From NCBI GenBank assembly GCA_020636155.1, contig JACJYM010000004.1, positions 62,001 to 126,000 of the forward strand: DNA of 64,000 nt, written 5' to 3'. The position numbers were made by a program, and so were the translations under genes. The notes under the pieces are model-generated. The model was given only the letters and a program-made list of their open reading frames with translations. It made no database searches and was not told the DNA's origin. The DNA comes from Lewinellaceae bacterium. GTDB lineage: Bacteria; Bacteroidota; Bacteroidia; Chitinophagales; Saprospiraceae. Shown here piece after piece: positions 17,917 through 26,254 of the stretch (positions are counted from its first letter, which is position 1; each line of letters opens with the position of its first letter).

Positions 17917-19011
17917 TCAAAACTTCACGCCAAGATGGTAAGAAATAAAATCCGCTACTCCATAATGGGATTTTAAGGCGATACCGACATAGGGATTCAC
18001 CTTTTTATATTGGCCAATTGGATAATAATTTGTCTGAAGTCGGAATATGACAGGTTGCTCATTAATGACATTTTCTCGAGGAATATAGACCCCTGCTAAA
18101 AATTTGATACCAATGTTACCTAATATCATCTCCACACCTGTGCTAACAATATATTTCGTCGCTCGCCTTTTCGCCTCTGACTTTTCTATAAAATCATAAT
18201 AATAGTAGTAGTAAAGCGGCCCATTGAATTCACGTTCGATACCCAAAATAGCATCTAGGTAACGACTCATTGAAAAATGTAATGCTCCTCCATATAAATA
18301 CACGGGGTATTGAGGACCGCCAATATTCTCTGAAGTAGAAGCTCCCAATCCTGCATATAATTCAATCCTTATTCTTCGGAATCGTGTCGTATCTTTTTCT
18401 TCATATTCCGCAGGGACATTTTCGTTAATCTCCGTTTTATAAATTCCAACTGACAATCCTGCGTATATAAAGTTGATACCACTATTTGGCAATTTGTTTT
18501 TCCCATTAGAGTAATGTGCCATCCCGAAAACTAACTTTAGGCTCCTATTAAAAAAATCATTACTGTAATAGGTAATTCCAAGCTTCGTATGGTTATTCCA
18601 ATGGCTACTGATTGCCGTATTAAGTGGATTTGAAATGGGATTATAGACAGTATTCAGGTATGCCATGCCAGATGCGATGTGAAATTGTATTCCAGATTTT
18701 TGATATCTTTTTAAATAAAATTGTACTCCTGGAGTCAGTGCAAACCCATTTCCTAGTACTGAACTTCCAAAATGTGTATATCCCAGATCTACTATGAAAT
18801 CTGGACTGTGCCAATAACTTTGCCAGCCAGTATGCCCAATATAATGCTTACAATATTGCAAATTGAGGTGAAAACTATAATCTGGAATTTCAAACAATAA
18901 AGAAGGTTTGTGCTTAAATACGAATGCCTGATTATAGGATAGATTCACCGTGCTTTGACTAAAAACAGGCGAAAAAAATAAGACGAATAAAAGCCTAAAC
19001 AACCATTTCAT
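17917..19011 (-). CDS. Outer-membrane acyloxyacyl hydrolase / PagL-like protein
   Basis: A 364-residue protein with a signal peptide (residues 1-18) and amphipathic beta strands throughout, as expected of an outer-membrane barrel. The segment GMAHYSNGKNKLPNSGINF at about 163-181 matches the HxSN motif of PagL-type lipid A 3-O-deacylases, giving His166 and Ser168. The third catalytic residue, normally a Glu twelve residues on, is Asn180. Bacteroidota relatives commonly carry this change, so deacylase activity is unproven. The part after about 205 looks like a second half-barrel. The gene start overlaps the hutH end by 17 nt on the same strand, so the two are co-transcribed. Confidence 0.72.
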   Translation of the reverse strand: MKWLFRLLFVLFFSPVFSQSTVNLSYNQAFVFKHKPSLLFEIPDYSFHLNLQYCKHYIGHTGWQSYWHSPDFIVDLGYTHFGSSVLGNGFALTPGVQFYLKRYQKSGIQFHIASGMAYLNTVYNPISNPLNTAISSHWNNHTKLGITYYSNDFFNRSLKLVFGMAHYSNGKNKLPNSGINFIYAGLSVGIYKTEINENVPAEYEEKDTTRFRRIRIELYAGLGASTSENIGGPQYPVYLYGGALHFSMSRYLDAILGIEREFNGPLYYYYYYDFIEKSEAKRRATKYIVSTGVEMILGNIGIKFLAGVYIPRENVINEQPVIFRLQTNYYPIGQYKKVNPYVGIALKSHYGVADFISYHLGVKF

Positions 19012-20500
19012 TCATTGTTTTTTGAATAAATTCACGAGAAATGTCTTGATCATCTTTCATATAAACATCTGATGTTCTAAATGGCAAATACTTTCGAAAT
19101 TGACTTCTGTAGTTTTCGACCACTGTCCCACATTTTATTCCATTTCTGAAATCCATTGCTTGATTAGCAGTCATCCATTCAATAGCAAGTACACTTTTCA
19201 CATTTTCGAGGACTTTATAACATTTCGTGGCCGCATTCGCTGCCATACTTACATGATCTTCTTGACCCTTACTGGATACAATGCTATCCACGCTAGATGG
19301 TGTACACAATTGCTTGTTATGACTCACGATCGATGCTGCACTGTATTGTGCAATCATGTAACCCGAGTTTACACCCGCATCTTTTGCAAGATATACTGGC
19401 AAATCCCGATCTCCATTGATAAGCTGATAGGTTCTCCTCTCGGAAATATTGCCCAATTCTGCCAAGGCTATTGCTAAAAAGTCTAATACTAAGGCCAATG
19501 GTTGAGCATGAAAATTTCCACCAGAAATTATTAGGTCGCTATCTGGAAATATGTTTGGATTATCCGTAACACTGTTTAATTCAGTATTTACCACCTTAGT
19601 TACATACTGAATGGTATCGTAACTAGCCCCATGAACTTGAGGAATGCATCTAAATGAATATGGATCTTGAACACTGTATCGAGGATAATCAAGTATTTCG
19701 CTGTTTTCTCTGAGATTTAGAATCTCTTGAGCTATGAATCTTTGTCCCTCATGAGGTCTGATGTTTTGTATTTCGGGGTTGAAAGGAGCATTGTCACAGG
19801 CATAAGCATCAAGGGATAGAGCAGAAATTATATTGATTAAATGTATCAATTTATTAGCCTCCGATACACAGTAAACCGCAAATGCTAATGAAAATTGTGT
19901 TCCATTTAAGAGTGCCAGTCCCTCTTTTGCTTTTAGGGTAATAGGTTCAATGCCCAATCGTTGGTGAATTTCTGTCGCCTCAAGTAATTCACCATTCAAG
20001 TATGCTTTTCCTTTTCCCAAAAATACCGATGATAAATGTGCCAATGGCGCTAAATCCCCAGAAGCTCCCAGCGAGCCATATTCAAAAATTTGTGGTACTA
20101 ACCCATGATTGTACAATTCAATCATACGTGACATCAAAGATTCTGAAACACCACTGTAACCTTTAGAAAGATTAAAGATTTTTAATAAAAAGATAAGTTT
20201 AGCAATGGAGTAAGGAATTTCATCCCCCATTCCGCATGCGTGACTCAATACTAATGAACTCTGGAGTTTTGATAAATCCTGACTGTTTATTTTCGTATTG
20301 CACAAAGACCCAAAACCCGTATTGATACCATAGAATACAGCATTTGGGTCTGATATCTTGTCATCCAAAAATTGACGACACTTAACCACCTTTTCTCGCA
20401 ATGCAGAATCAAGCTGAATCGAATTATCAGAATTCAAAATTGATACAAAATCAAAAATTGTATATCCAATATCCTCTAGAATTACCGTATTGTCCTTCAT
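18995..20500 (-). CDS. hutH: Histidine ammonia-lyase
   Basis: A 501-residue enzyme of the aromatic amino acid ammonia-lyase family that converts histidine to urocanate, the first step of histidine degradation. The MIO prosthetic group forms from Ala146-Ser147-Gly148 in GSLGASGDLAPL. The YGINTGFG segment near residue 57 carries the catalytic Tyr, and QDPYSFRCIPQVHGA and the NPNIF/GGNFHAQP segments are also typical. The length matches HutH. No other hut gene is nearby, so the pathway would have to be completed elsewhere. Tyrosine ammonia-lyase activity is a less likely alternative. A PagL-like gene overlaps its 3' end. Confidence 0.9.
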   Translation of the reverse strand: MKDNTVILEDIGYTIFDFVSILNSDNSIQLDSALREKVVKCRQFLDDKISDPNAVFYGINTGFGSLCNTKINSQDLSKLQSSLVLSHACGMGDEIPYSIAKLIFLLKIFNLSKGYSGVSESLMSRMIELYNHGLVPQIFEYGSLGASGDLAPLAHLSSVFLGKGKAYLNGELLEATEIHQRLGIEPITLKAKEGLALLNGTQFSLAFAVYCVSEANKLIHLINIISALSLDAYACDNAPFNPEIQNIRPHEGQRFIAQEILNLRENSEILDYPRYSVQDPYSFRCIPQVHGASYDTIQYVTKVVNTELNSVTDNPNIFPDSDLIISGGNFHAQPLALVLDFLAIALAELGNISERRTYQLINGDRDLPVYLAKDAGVNSGYMIAQYSAASIVSHNKQLCTPSSVDSIVSSKGQEDHVSMAANAATKCYKVLENVKSVLAIEWMTANQAMDFRNGIKCGTVVENYRSQFRKYLPFRTSDVYMKDDQDISREFIQKTMNEMVV

Positions 20501-20578
20501 CTAATCAATTATTCATGGCAAATATAAGAGAAGTCTTTTACTATCAATCTCAATATTCAGGGTAAAACACCCTCAACG

Positions 20579-20605
20579 TATTACACAATATTATAACATG
20601 TAATA
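20579..20605. promoter_or_regulatory. Inverted repeat between hutH and the GH3 gene, possible operator
   Basis: The 7-bp arms TATTACA and TGTAATA are separated by 13 nt, in the 152-bp divergent gap between hutH and the GH3/serine hydrolase gene. It may be a regulator site for either gene. In AT-rich sequence a chance repeat is possible. Confidence 0.3.
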
Positions 20606-20652
20606 ATTTATACTGATATTTGCGTTTACTATTTTAAAATACATTCGACTCA

Positions 20653-23583
20653 ATGTCAAATTTTACAAAACTGCTATTGTGTGTATTGCTGGTTGTTTCT
20701 AAGGACTTTAAAGCTCAGATAGTTTTAAATCCAACCCAAGAAATGTGGGTGGATAGTGTATTCAAAAGTCTGGATGAAGATGAAAAATTAGGTCAATTAT
20801 TCATGATCAGAGCCTACTCGAAAGGTGATGCTCAAGAAACTAATAAAATCCTGAAACTCATTAAAGAGTATCACATTGGTGGACTTTGTTTCTTTCAAGG
20901 CGACCCCACTGAACAGGCGACCATAACTTTGCAATATCAGCATCATGCCGATATTCCACTACTCATTGCGATAGATGCTGAGTGGGGATTGGGGATGAGA
21001 TTTCCTGACAAGGCGATAAGTTTTCCAAGAAACCTTACTCTAGGAGCAATCGAGGATCAAAATCCAATTTATGACATGGGAGTAGCCATTGCTGAACAGT
21101 GCAAGCGGATGGGGATTCATGTCAATTTTGCACCCGTAGTTGATGTCAATAACAACATCAATAATCCGGTAATCGGCGATCGTTCCTTTGGAGAAGATAA
21201 ATTTGCCGTAGCCGCCAAAGCCTATGCGTACATCAAAGGGCTTCAGGACAATGGAATCATCGCTTGTGCCAAGCATTTTCCAGGTCATGGCGATACCGAT
21301 GTAGACTCGCATCTAGATTTACCAACGATTAGACATAATTTAGAGCGACTTAATGAGATTGAATTGTTTCCCTTTAAAAACCTTGTCAATCAAGGTGTGA
21401 TGAGCATGATGGTGGCACACCTTCATATTCCTGCCTTTGACGACAGACCTAATAGACCTTCGACACTGTCAAGATATACAGTCACAGACCTATTGAGAAA
21501 CAAAATGGGTTTTGATGGATTGATATTTACGGATGCCCTAGACATGAAAGGAGTAGCCAAGTTTTTTACCAATGGCACTGCTGAGGCCGAAGCTTTGTTG
21601 GCAGGAAACGATGTTTTATTACTGTCTGAAGATGTGCCGCAAGCCATTCTTACCATTAAACAGTATGTAAAAGAAGGGAAAATAGCACAATCACAAATCG
21701 ATGCAAGTGTCAAACGTATTTTAGCAGCCAAGGCATTCTCTCATGCCGCGGATATTTCGCAAATACATCCAGATTCGTTGTCACATTTTTTGAATTCAGG
21801 AAAATTTCAAGCGGTAAAATCAGATTTGATAAGTAAATCTCTCACCTTAACTAAAAACAATAAATCTGTCTTACCTTTCGAAGATATTGGGAATAAAAGC
21901 TTTGCATCATTAAGCGTAAATTCTCAAATAAAAACAGAATTCCAAAAAAGGTTAGATTCTTATGCCAAAGTAGATCATTTTCAGGCTTTTGGCAAACTAG
22001 ACATCAAAACGAAAAATTTTCTTATCAGTAAGTTGGTCAATCACGATCACATCATCGTTTCCTTTCATAATATGTCAAAGTATGCCTCAAAGAATTTTGG
22101 TCTTGATGAAGATTATATCAATTTCTTAAAGTTATTGCCCAAAGAAAAACTAATCATTGTTCTTTTTGGCAGCCCTTATGCCTTGAAAAATTTTGGCGAC
22201 GAAACGATACTTGTAGCATATCAAGATGATGAGATGACACAGGATTTGGCAGCTCAGGCGCTATTCGGGGCCATTCCCATCAAAGGAAAATTACCCATTA
22301 CGGCTTCAAAAAATCACCCAATTGGACAAGGTGTTTATGTGCCATCTATACATCGTCTTGGATTTTGCCCTCCTGAAAAAGTAGGACTCGATTCTGAAGT
22401 TTTAAATCAAATCGATGGCATTGCGGAGGAGATGATTGCCAAAAAAGCGGCTCCTGGATGCCAGGTTCTGGTCGCCAAAGATGGAAATGTGGTGTTTGAA
22501 AAATCTTATGGGTATTTCGATTATTCAAAATCTCAAAAAGTAGAGAATTCTTCACTTTATGACCTTGCCTCACTTACTAAAATACTGAGTACGACCCTTT
22601 CTATCATGAAGTTGGATGCTGAAGCCGCCATCAATATTGATTATCCTATACGTGCTTATCTTCCCGAGACCGATACGACCAATAAGGCAGATCTTACTAT
22701 CAGACAGATGATTGCTCATTGTTCTGGATTGAGACCGTGGATACCTTTTTATGAAAATACCATCATAAAGAAAAAGTCACACCCTATTGTTTCAGATAGT
22801 TTCTATTCGACGACGATAAACCCAGATTTTGCAATTCCGGTCGCCTCCAATTTGTTTTTACGTACGGATTACCGCGACACCATCTGGCATGAAATATTAA
22901 TTTCTGAATTAAAGGACAATACAGAATATAGGTATAGTGATTTGGGATTTTATATCATGCAGCACATTATCGAGAACGCTTCTGGAATGACTTTGGATAA
23001 ATATTTTGATCAAAATTTTGCCAAGCCCTTGGGATTAAAAAACATGGGGTACAACCCCTTATATTCACACAATATAGGGGATATCGTGCCGACGGAAGAA
23101 GATCGCTACTTTAGGAATCAACAATTGCGAGGTACTGTACATGATATGGGAGCTGCCATGCTCGGCGGTGTTGCGGGGCATGCCGGACTATTCAGTAATG
23201 CTGAGGATATCGCAGTCATCATGCAGATGTTGCTCAACCAAGGCTCTTATGGCGGCAAGCAATATTTTCCAAAATCAATTGTCAAGAAATATACCTCCCA
23301 TTACATATTGTCATCTAGGCGGGGCTTAGGTTTTGATATGAAGGAATGCAATCCTGACAAAACTGAAAATATGTGCAACAGTGCTTCAAAACTCACTTTT
23401 GGTCACCTAGGATTTACCGGAACTGCGACTTTTGCCGACCCCCAATATAATATCGTTTACGTTTTTCTCAGCAACCGTACATTTCCAAAAATGGACAATC
23501 AATTATTAAATAAACTAGATATACGACCCCGCATTCAGCAAAAAATTTACGATGCCTTATTGGTTAATAAAGAAGGGGTATGA
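20653..23583 (+). CDS. Exported GH3 beta-N-acetylhexosaminidase-like / beta-lactamase-family fusion
   Basis: A 976-residue two-enzyme protein with a signal peptide (residues 1-22). Residues about 35-370 are a glycoside hydrolase family 3 domain of the NagZ type, with the KHFPGHGDTDVDSH segment near 206 that holds the catalytic His/Asp dyad, and the nucleophile region IFTDALDMKG. About 375-580 is the GH3 C-terminal alpha/beta domain. About 590-970 is a class C beta-lactamase-like serine hydrolase, with the nucleophile Ser in SLTK (near 639), the YSD triad and a late HAGLFSN segment. This architecture is widespread in Bacteroidota and fits peptidoglycan turnover in the periplasm. Its stop overlaps the next gene by 4 nt (ATGA). 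Confidence 0.9.
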   Translation: MSNFTKLLLCVLLVVSKDFKAQIVLNPTQEMWVDSVFKSLDEDEKLGQLFMIRAYSKGDAQETNKILKLIKEYHIGGLCFFQGDPTEQATITLQYQHHADIPLLIAIDAEWGLGMRFPDKAISFPRNLTLGAIEDQNPIYDMGVAIAEQCKRMGIHVNFAPVVDVNNNINNPVIGDRSFGEDKFAVAAKAYAYIKGLQDNGIIACAKHFPGHGDTDVDSHLDLPTIRHNLERLNEIELFPFKNLVNQGVMSMMVAHLHIPAFDDRPNRPSTLSRYTVTDLLRNKMGFDGLIFTDALDMKGVAKFFTNGTAEAEALLAGNDVLLLSEDVPQAILTIKQYVKEGKIAQSQIDASVKRILAAKAFSHAADISQIHPDSLSHFLNSGKFQAVKSDLISKSLTLTKNNKSVLPFEDIGNKSFASLSVNSQIKTEFQKRLDSYAKVDHFQAFGKLDIKTKNFLISKLVNHDHIIVSFHNMSKYASKNFGLDEDYINFLKLLPKEKLIIVLFGSPYALKNFGDETILVAYQDDEMTQDLAAQALFGAIPIKGKLPITASKNHPIGQGVYVPSIHRLGFCPPEKVGLDSEVLNQIDGIAEEMIAKKAAPGCQVLVAKDGNVVFEKSYGYFDYSKSQKVENSSLYDLASLTKILSTTLSIMKLDAEAAINIDYPIRAYLPETDTTNKADLTIRQMIAHCSGLRPWIPFYENTIIKKKSHPIVSDSFYSTTINPDFAIPVASNLFLRTDYRDTIWHEILISELKDNTEYRYSDLGFYIMQHIIENASGMTLDKYFDQNFAKPLGLKNMGYNPLYSHNIGDIVPTEEDRYFRNQQLRGTVHDMGAAMLGGVAGHAGLFSNAEDIAVIMQMLLNQGSYGGKQYFPKSIVKKYTSHYILSSRRGLGFDMKECNPDKTENMCNSASKLTFGHLGFTGTATFADPQYNIVYVFLSNRTFPKMDNQLLNKLDIRPRIQQKIYDALLVNKEGV

Positions 23584-24797
23584 ATATTGTAAATACCATT
23601 GCTTATCGATATCTTTTTGGTAAAAAATCAACCAATGCCATAAATCTCATTACCGGGATTACCACACTAGGAATCACGATAGGAACAGCCGCTCTTATTT
23701 TAATTTTATCCGTTTTCAATGGTTTTGAATACGTGTTGTCCGGGTTATTTAATGCATTTAACCCCGACTTAAAAGTAGAATTGGCCGAAGGAAAATATCT
23801 GCAAGTTTCTGATAGCCTTATGCGTGAAGTGAAAAAGATAGATGGAATCGCCGAGGCAAGCAGAATTCTTGAGGAGATTGCACTATTTGAATACAATGGG
23901 TCACAGGAAGCAGGAATCCTCAAGGGGGTTGATGATAGTTACAATAAAGTTACAGACATAGACTCTACCATCATACGAGGAAAGTATATGCTTTCTGAAG
24001 GCTCGATTTTCTATGGGGTGCTAGGTACTAAAATTTATAATAAACTTAGCGTCAACCCCTCTGATGCCATCACACCCATCTCGGTGTATATGGTCAAAAG
24101 AAAAAAAAGTGGCCCCCTAGGCAAAGATTATAAATCTCTGCCTCTCTATCCCATCGGTGTTTTCTCTATGGGTGGCGATGAGGACAATCAATATGTACTC
24201 GCTTCTTATGAATTTGTCAATGGAATCTTAGACCTTAGAGACAACATTTCTTCCCTTGAAATTAAACTCAAACCCGATGGTGATGAAACCTTTGTACGAG
24301 CTCAACTTGAAAAACTCATGCCCGTCAAAATCACTATCAAAAACCGATATGAGCAAGATGAAGACTATCTGAAAATCATGAACATAGAAAAGTGGATTAG
24401 TTATCTCATCGCTACCTTAACACTACTCATCATCGCCTTCAATATGATAGGTGCATTGTGGATGATAGTTCTAGATAAAAAAACTGACATCGCCATCTTA
24501 AAATCCTTAGGTTTTCAGAATAAAGATGTTCAATCTATCTTCTCGAGGGTGGGGTTGTTGATTGGATTGATTGGATTGACTCTCGGCATTATATTGGCCT
24601 TGATATTATATGTACTTCAAAAGAAATATGGTATAGTGGGTGTACCTTCGGGATTTATGATAGAGGCCTATCCCATTGCCTTGAAGTTTAAAGATTTTGT
24701 GGTCGTAATTATCACAGTGCTTGCGATTGCACTATTAGCCTCGATATTTCCTGCCCGCAAGGCCGCTCAATCAGGTATCCTGCTAAAAGGAAAATAA
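23580..24797 (+). CDS. FtsX-like / LolC-E-type ABC transporter permease
   Basis: A 405-residue inner-membrane protein. One transmembrane helix near residues 22-45 (TTLGITIGTAALILIL) is followed by a MacB-like periplasmic domain (about 50-265). Three helices sit in the C-terminal FtsX domain (about 270-295, 320-345 and 375-398). It ends with the usual FPARKAAQ segment. This is the fold of LolC/LolE permeases for lipoprotein release and of MacB-type exporters. No ATPase gene is adjacent, so it must pair with one elsewhere. The ATG overlaps the GH3 stop (ATGA), so it is translationally coupled to the cell-wall enzyme. Confidence 0.88.
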   Translation: MNIVNTIAYRYLFGKKSTNAINLITGITTLGITIGTAALILILSVFNGFEYVLSGLFNAFNPDLKVELAEGKYLQVSDSLMREVKKIDGIAEASRILEEIALFEYNGSQEAGILKGVDDSYNKVTDIDSTIIRGKYMLSEGSIFYGVLGTKIYNKLSVNPSDAITPISVYMVKRKKSGPLGKDYKSLPLYPIGVFSMGGDEDNQYVLASYEFVNGILDLRDNISSLEIKLKPDGDETFVRAQLEKLMPVKITIKNRYEQDEDYLKIMNIEKWISYLIATLTLLIIAFNMIGALWMIVLDKKTDIAILKSLGFQNKDVQSIFSRVGLLIGLIGLTLGIILALILYVLQKKYGIVGVPSGFMIEAYPIALKFKDFVVVIITVLAIALLASIFPARKAAQSGILLKGK

Positions 24798-24831
24798 AGA
24801 GGTCAAGCAAAAACTCTGCAGTGACCTCTTT
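24796..24831 (+). terminator. Intrinsic terminator after the FtsX-like permease gene
   Basis: A perfect 10-bp stem (AAAGAGGTCA / TGACCTCTTT) with a 16-nt loop overlaps the stop codon of the permease gene. It may also act on the convergent Crp-type gene. Confidence 0.7.
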
Positions 24832-24914
24832 CATAAGAACAATTCTAAAACGTAAATCTAAATCTATCCTTTGAGCATCAAAGGAAAAAGGGTAATGGTT
24901 AAACTTTAGTCATA

Positions 24915-25607
24915 TTATGCCGCAATCCATTGTCTATCTCTTATCAGGATTTTTCCCGGTTTTCTGGCTCCGAAATGAATGATGTCCGTTTTTTTCAGCT
25001 CGCCGAGTATTCTGGCAACCGTTTGCCGACTGGTATCTGTAAGAAAAGCAATTTCCTTATGGCTCATTCCATGATTGATGAGGCACTCGTTGATTCCTAT
25101 TTTTATTCCTCTGATTCTTGCACTATTTTTAATGAATTCTACTATTCTTTGTTTGGCACTTTTGTTGGCAAAAGCTTCCATACGTACTTGTAGATTTTGG
25201 AGTCTTTCAATCATGGTCTCTGTGATGAGATTGGCAAATACAGGATTATTCTGCACGATGTGTTTAAAAAATTCTAGTTTTATCTCTAACACTTTGCCTC
25301 CGTCAAAACACTTGGCAAACTCTTTTCTTTTTCCTTGAGCGACAAAGACATTCTCACCAAAAACGTCTCCCTCATAGGCCATCTCCTTGATGATAGTGTT
25401 TCCACTACTCGTGGTCAATCCTAATTTTACACTCCCTGATAACACAATATATACGGCCTTGAAGCTTTCATCATAATTGTAAATGATACTTTTAGATGAC
25501 ATTTTAATCAACCTCGAATTATGAATTAGCAAAGACCTCTCGTCCATCGATAATGCCTGTAAAAACTTCGAATTCCGGACATCTTGTTCCGTTAATATTG
25601 GATTCAT
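24915..25607 (-). CDS. Crp/Fnr-family transcriptional regulator
   Basis: A 230-residue regulator counted from the ATG at 25607 (MNPILTEQDV). An in-frame start at 25691 would add 28 unconserved residues. It has a beta-roll sensor domain (about 30-140, with EGDVFGENVF in the equivalent of the ligand loop), a long helix and a C-terminal winged helix with the recognition segment MSHKEIAFLTDTSRQTVARILGEL. There is no N-terminal Cys cluster for an Fe-S centre. It is a paralog of the regulator at 12.3 kb, which has the same TSRQTV recognition helix. Its target is unknown, and the gene is divergent from the T9SS-tail remnant. Confidence 0.87.
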   Translation of the reverse strand: MNPILTEQDVRNSKFLQALSMDERSLLIHNSRLIKMSSKSIIYNYDESFKAVYIVLSGSVKLGLTTSSGNTIIKEMAYEGDVFGENVFVAQGKRKEFAKCFDGGKVLEIKLEFFKHIVQNNPVFANLITETMIERLQNLQVRMEAFANKSAKQRIVEFIKNSARIRGIKIGINECLINHGMSHKEIAFLTDTSRQTVARILGELKKTDIIHFGARKPGKILIRDRQWIAA

Positions 25608-25702
25608 TTCGTCAACTTTTATACTACCTATACGAAGAAGATTCAAAATACCCCTATTGTGGTGCAAATTTTTTTTTATTTTTGATAACAAAACCTTCTT
25701 CG

Positions 25703-26206
25703 ATGTCTATGAATTTTAATAATCAAACTTTAAATCTCAAGTACCGGTATGGCTATCGCAGTGAACGACGCATCACTCAGGAGGAGATAGACTCACTGCG
25801 TATCATAGCGATGTCTTATGAGCCGGCCAGTGGCTATGCAAGGAGCATCTACCACATGCTGGAGGGAGAGGTGCTACCCATAGATATACCAGATAGTGCC
25901 GCCTTCTCTAATACAAATAGTAGGCAATTGAATCTCAATGATCTTGATAAAGATGGTTACAGCAATCATGAAATTACCATCTATCCCAATCCTGTTGACG
26001 AAGTCTTAAATATAATATCTAACAGTAATCAAAAACTACATAATATTAGCCTAATGTCAATAGATGGTAGACTTGTCTTTTCAACTAATAACATAAGGAT
26101 GAAAAAATATAGCATGGATGTCAGCCATTTATCAGCTGGTATTTATATCATTAAAATATCTACTGATACCGGAGAAAAGACGATTAGAAAAATAATTATT
26201 AAATAA
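25703..26206 (+). pseudogene. Remnant of a T9SS cargo gene (sorting domain and short upstream segment)
   Basis: A 167-residue frame with no signal peptide. Residues about 20-68 (RRITQEEIDSLRIIAMSYEP, YARSIYHMLEGEVLP) look like the tail of a much larger surface protein. A complete T9SS type A sorting domain follows from ITIYPNPVDE (about 93-167). Without a signal sequence such a protein could not reach the periplasm, so this is probably a truncated remnant or a silent cassette. The DNA at about 25740-25910 is clearly richer in G+C than the AT-rich flanks. The sorting domain resembles that of the next gene (shared YSMDVS/HSMDVS, GIYxI). A functional short protein cannot be excluded. Confidence 0.6.
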
Positions 26207-26219
26207 TACCTAAATTTAA

Positions 26220-26245
26220 AAGGGGTGAGTGAGAACTCATCCCTT
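26220..26245 (+). terminator. Intrinsic terminator
   Basis: A 10-bp stem with one mismatch (AGGGGTGAGT / ACTCATCCCT, loop GAGA) is followed by TACTTTTATT. It lies just after the T9SS-tail remnant. It also covers a GTG at 26225 and argues that the next gene starts at the ATG at 26255. Confidence 0.65.
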
Positions 26246-26254
26246 ACTTTTATT

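Noticed and set aside
25553..25702. An upstream coding extension of the T9SS-tail remnant
   Set aside because: This stretch is antisense to the start of the Crp/Fnr-type gene and reads as non-protein-like sequence, so the frame is probably open by chance.
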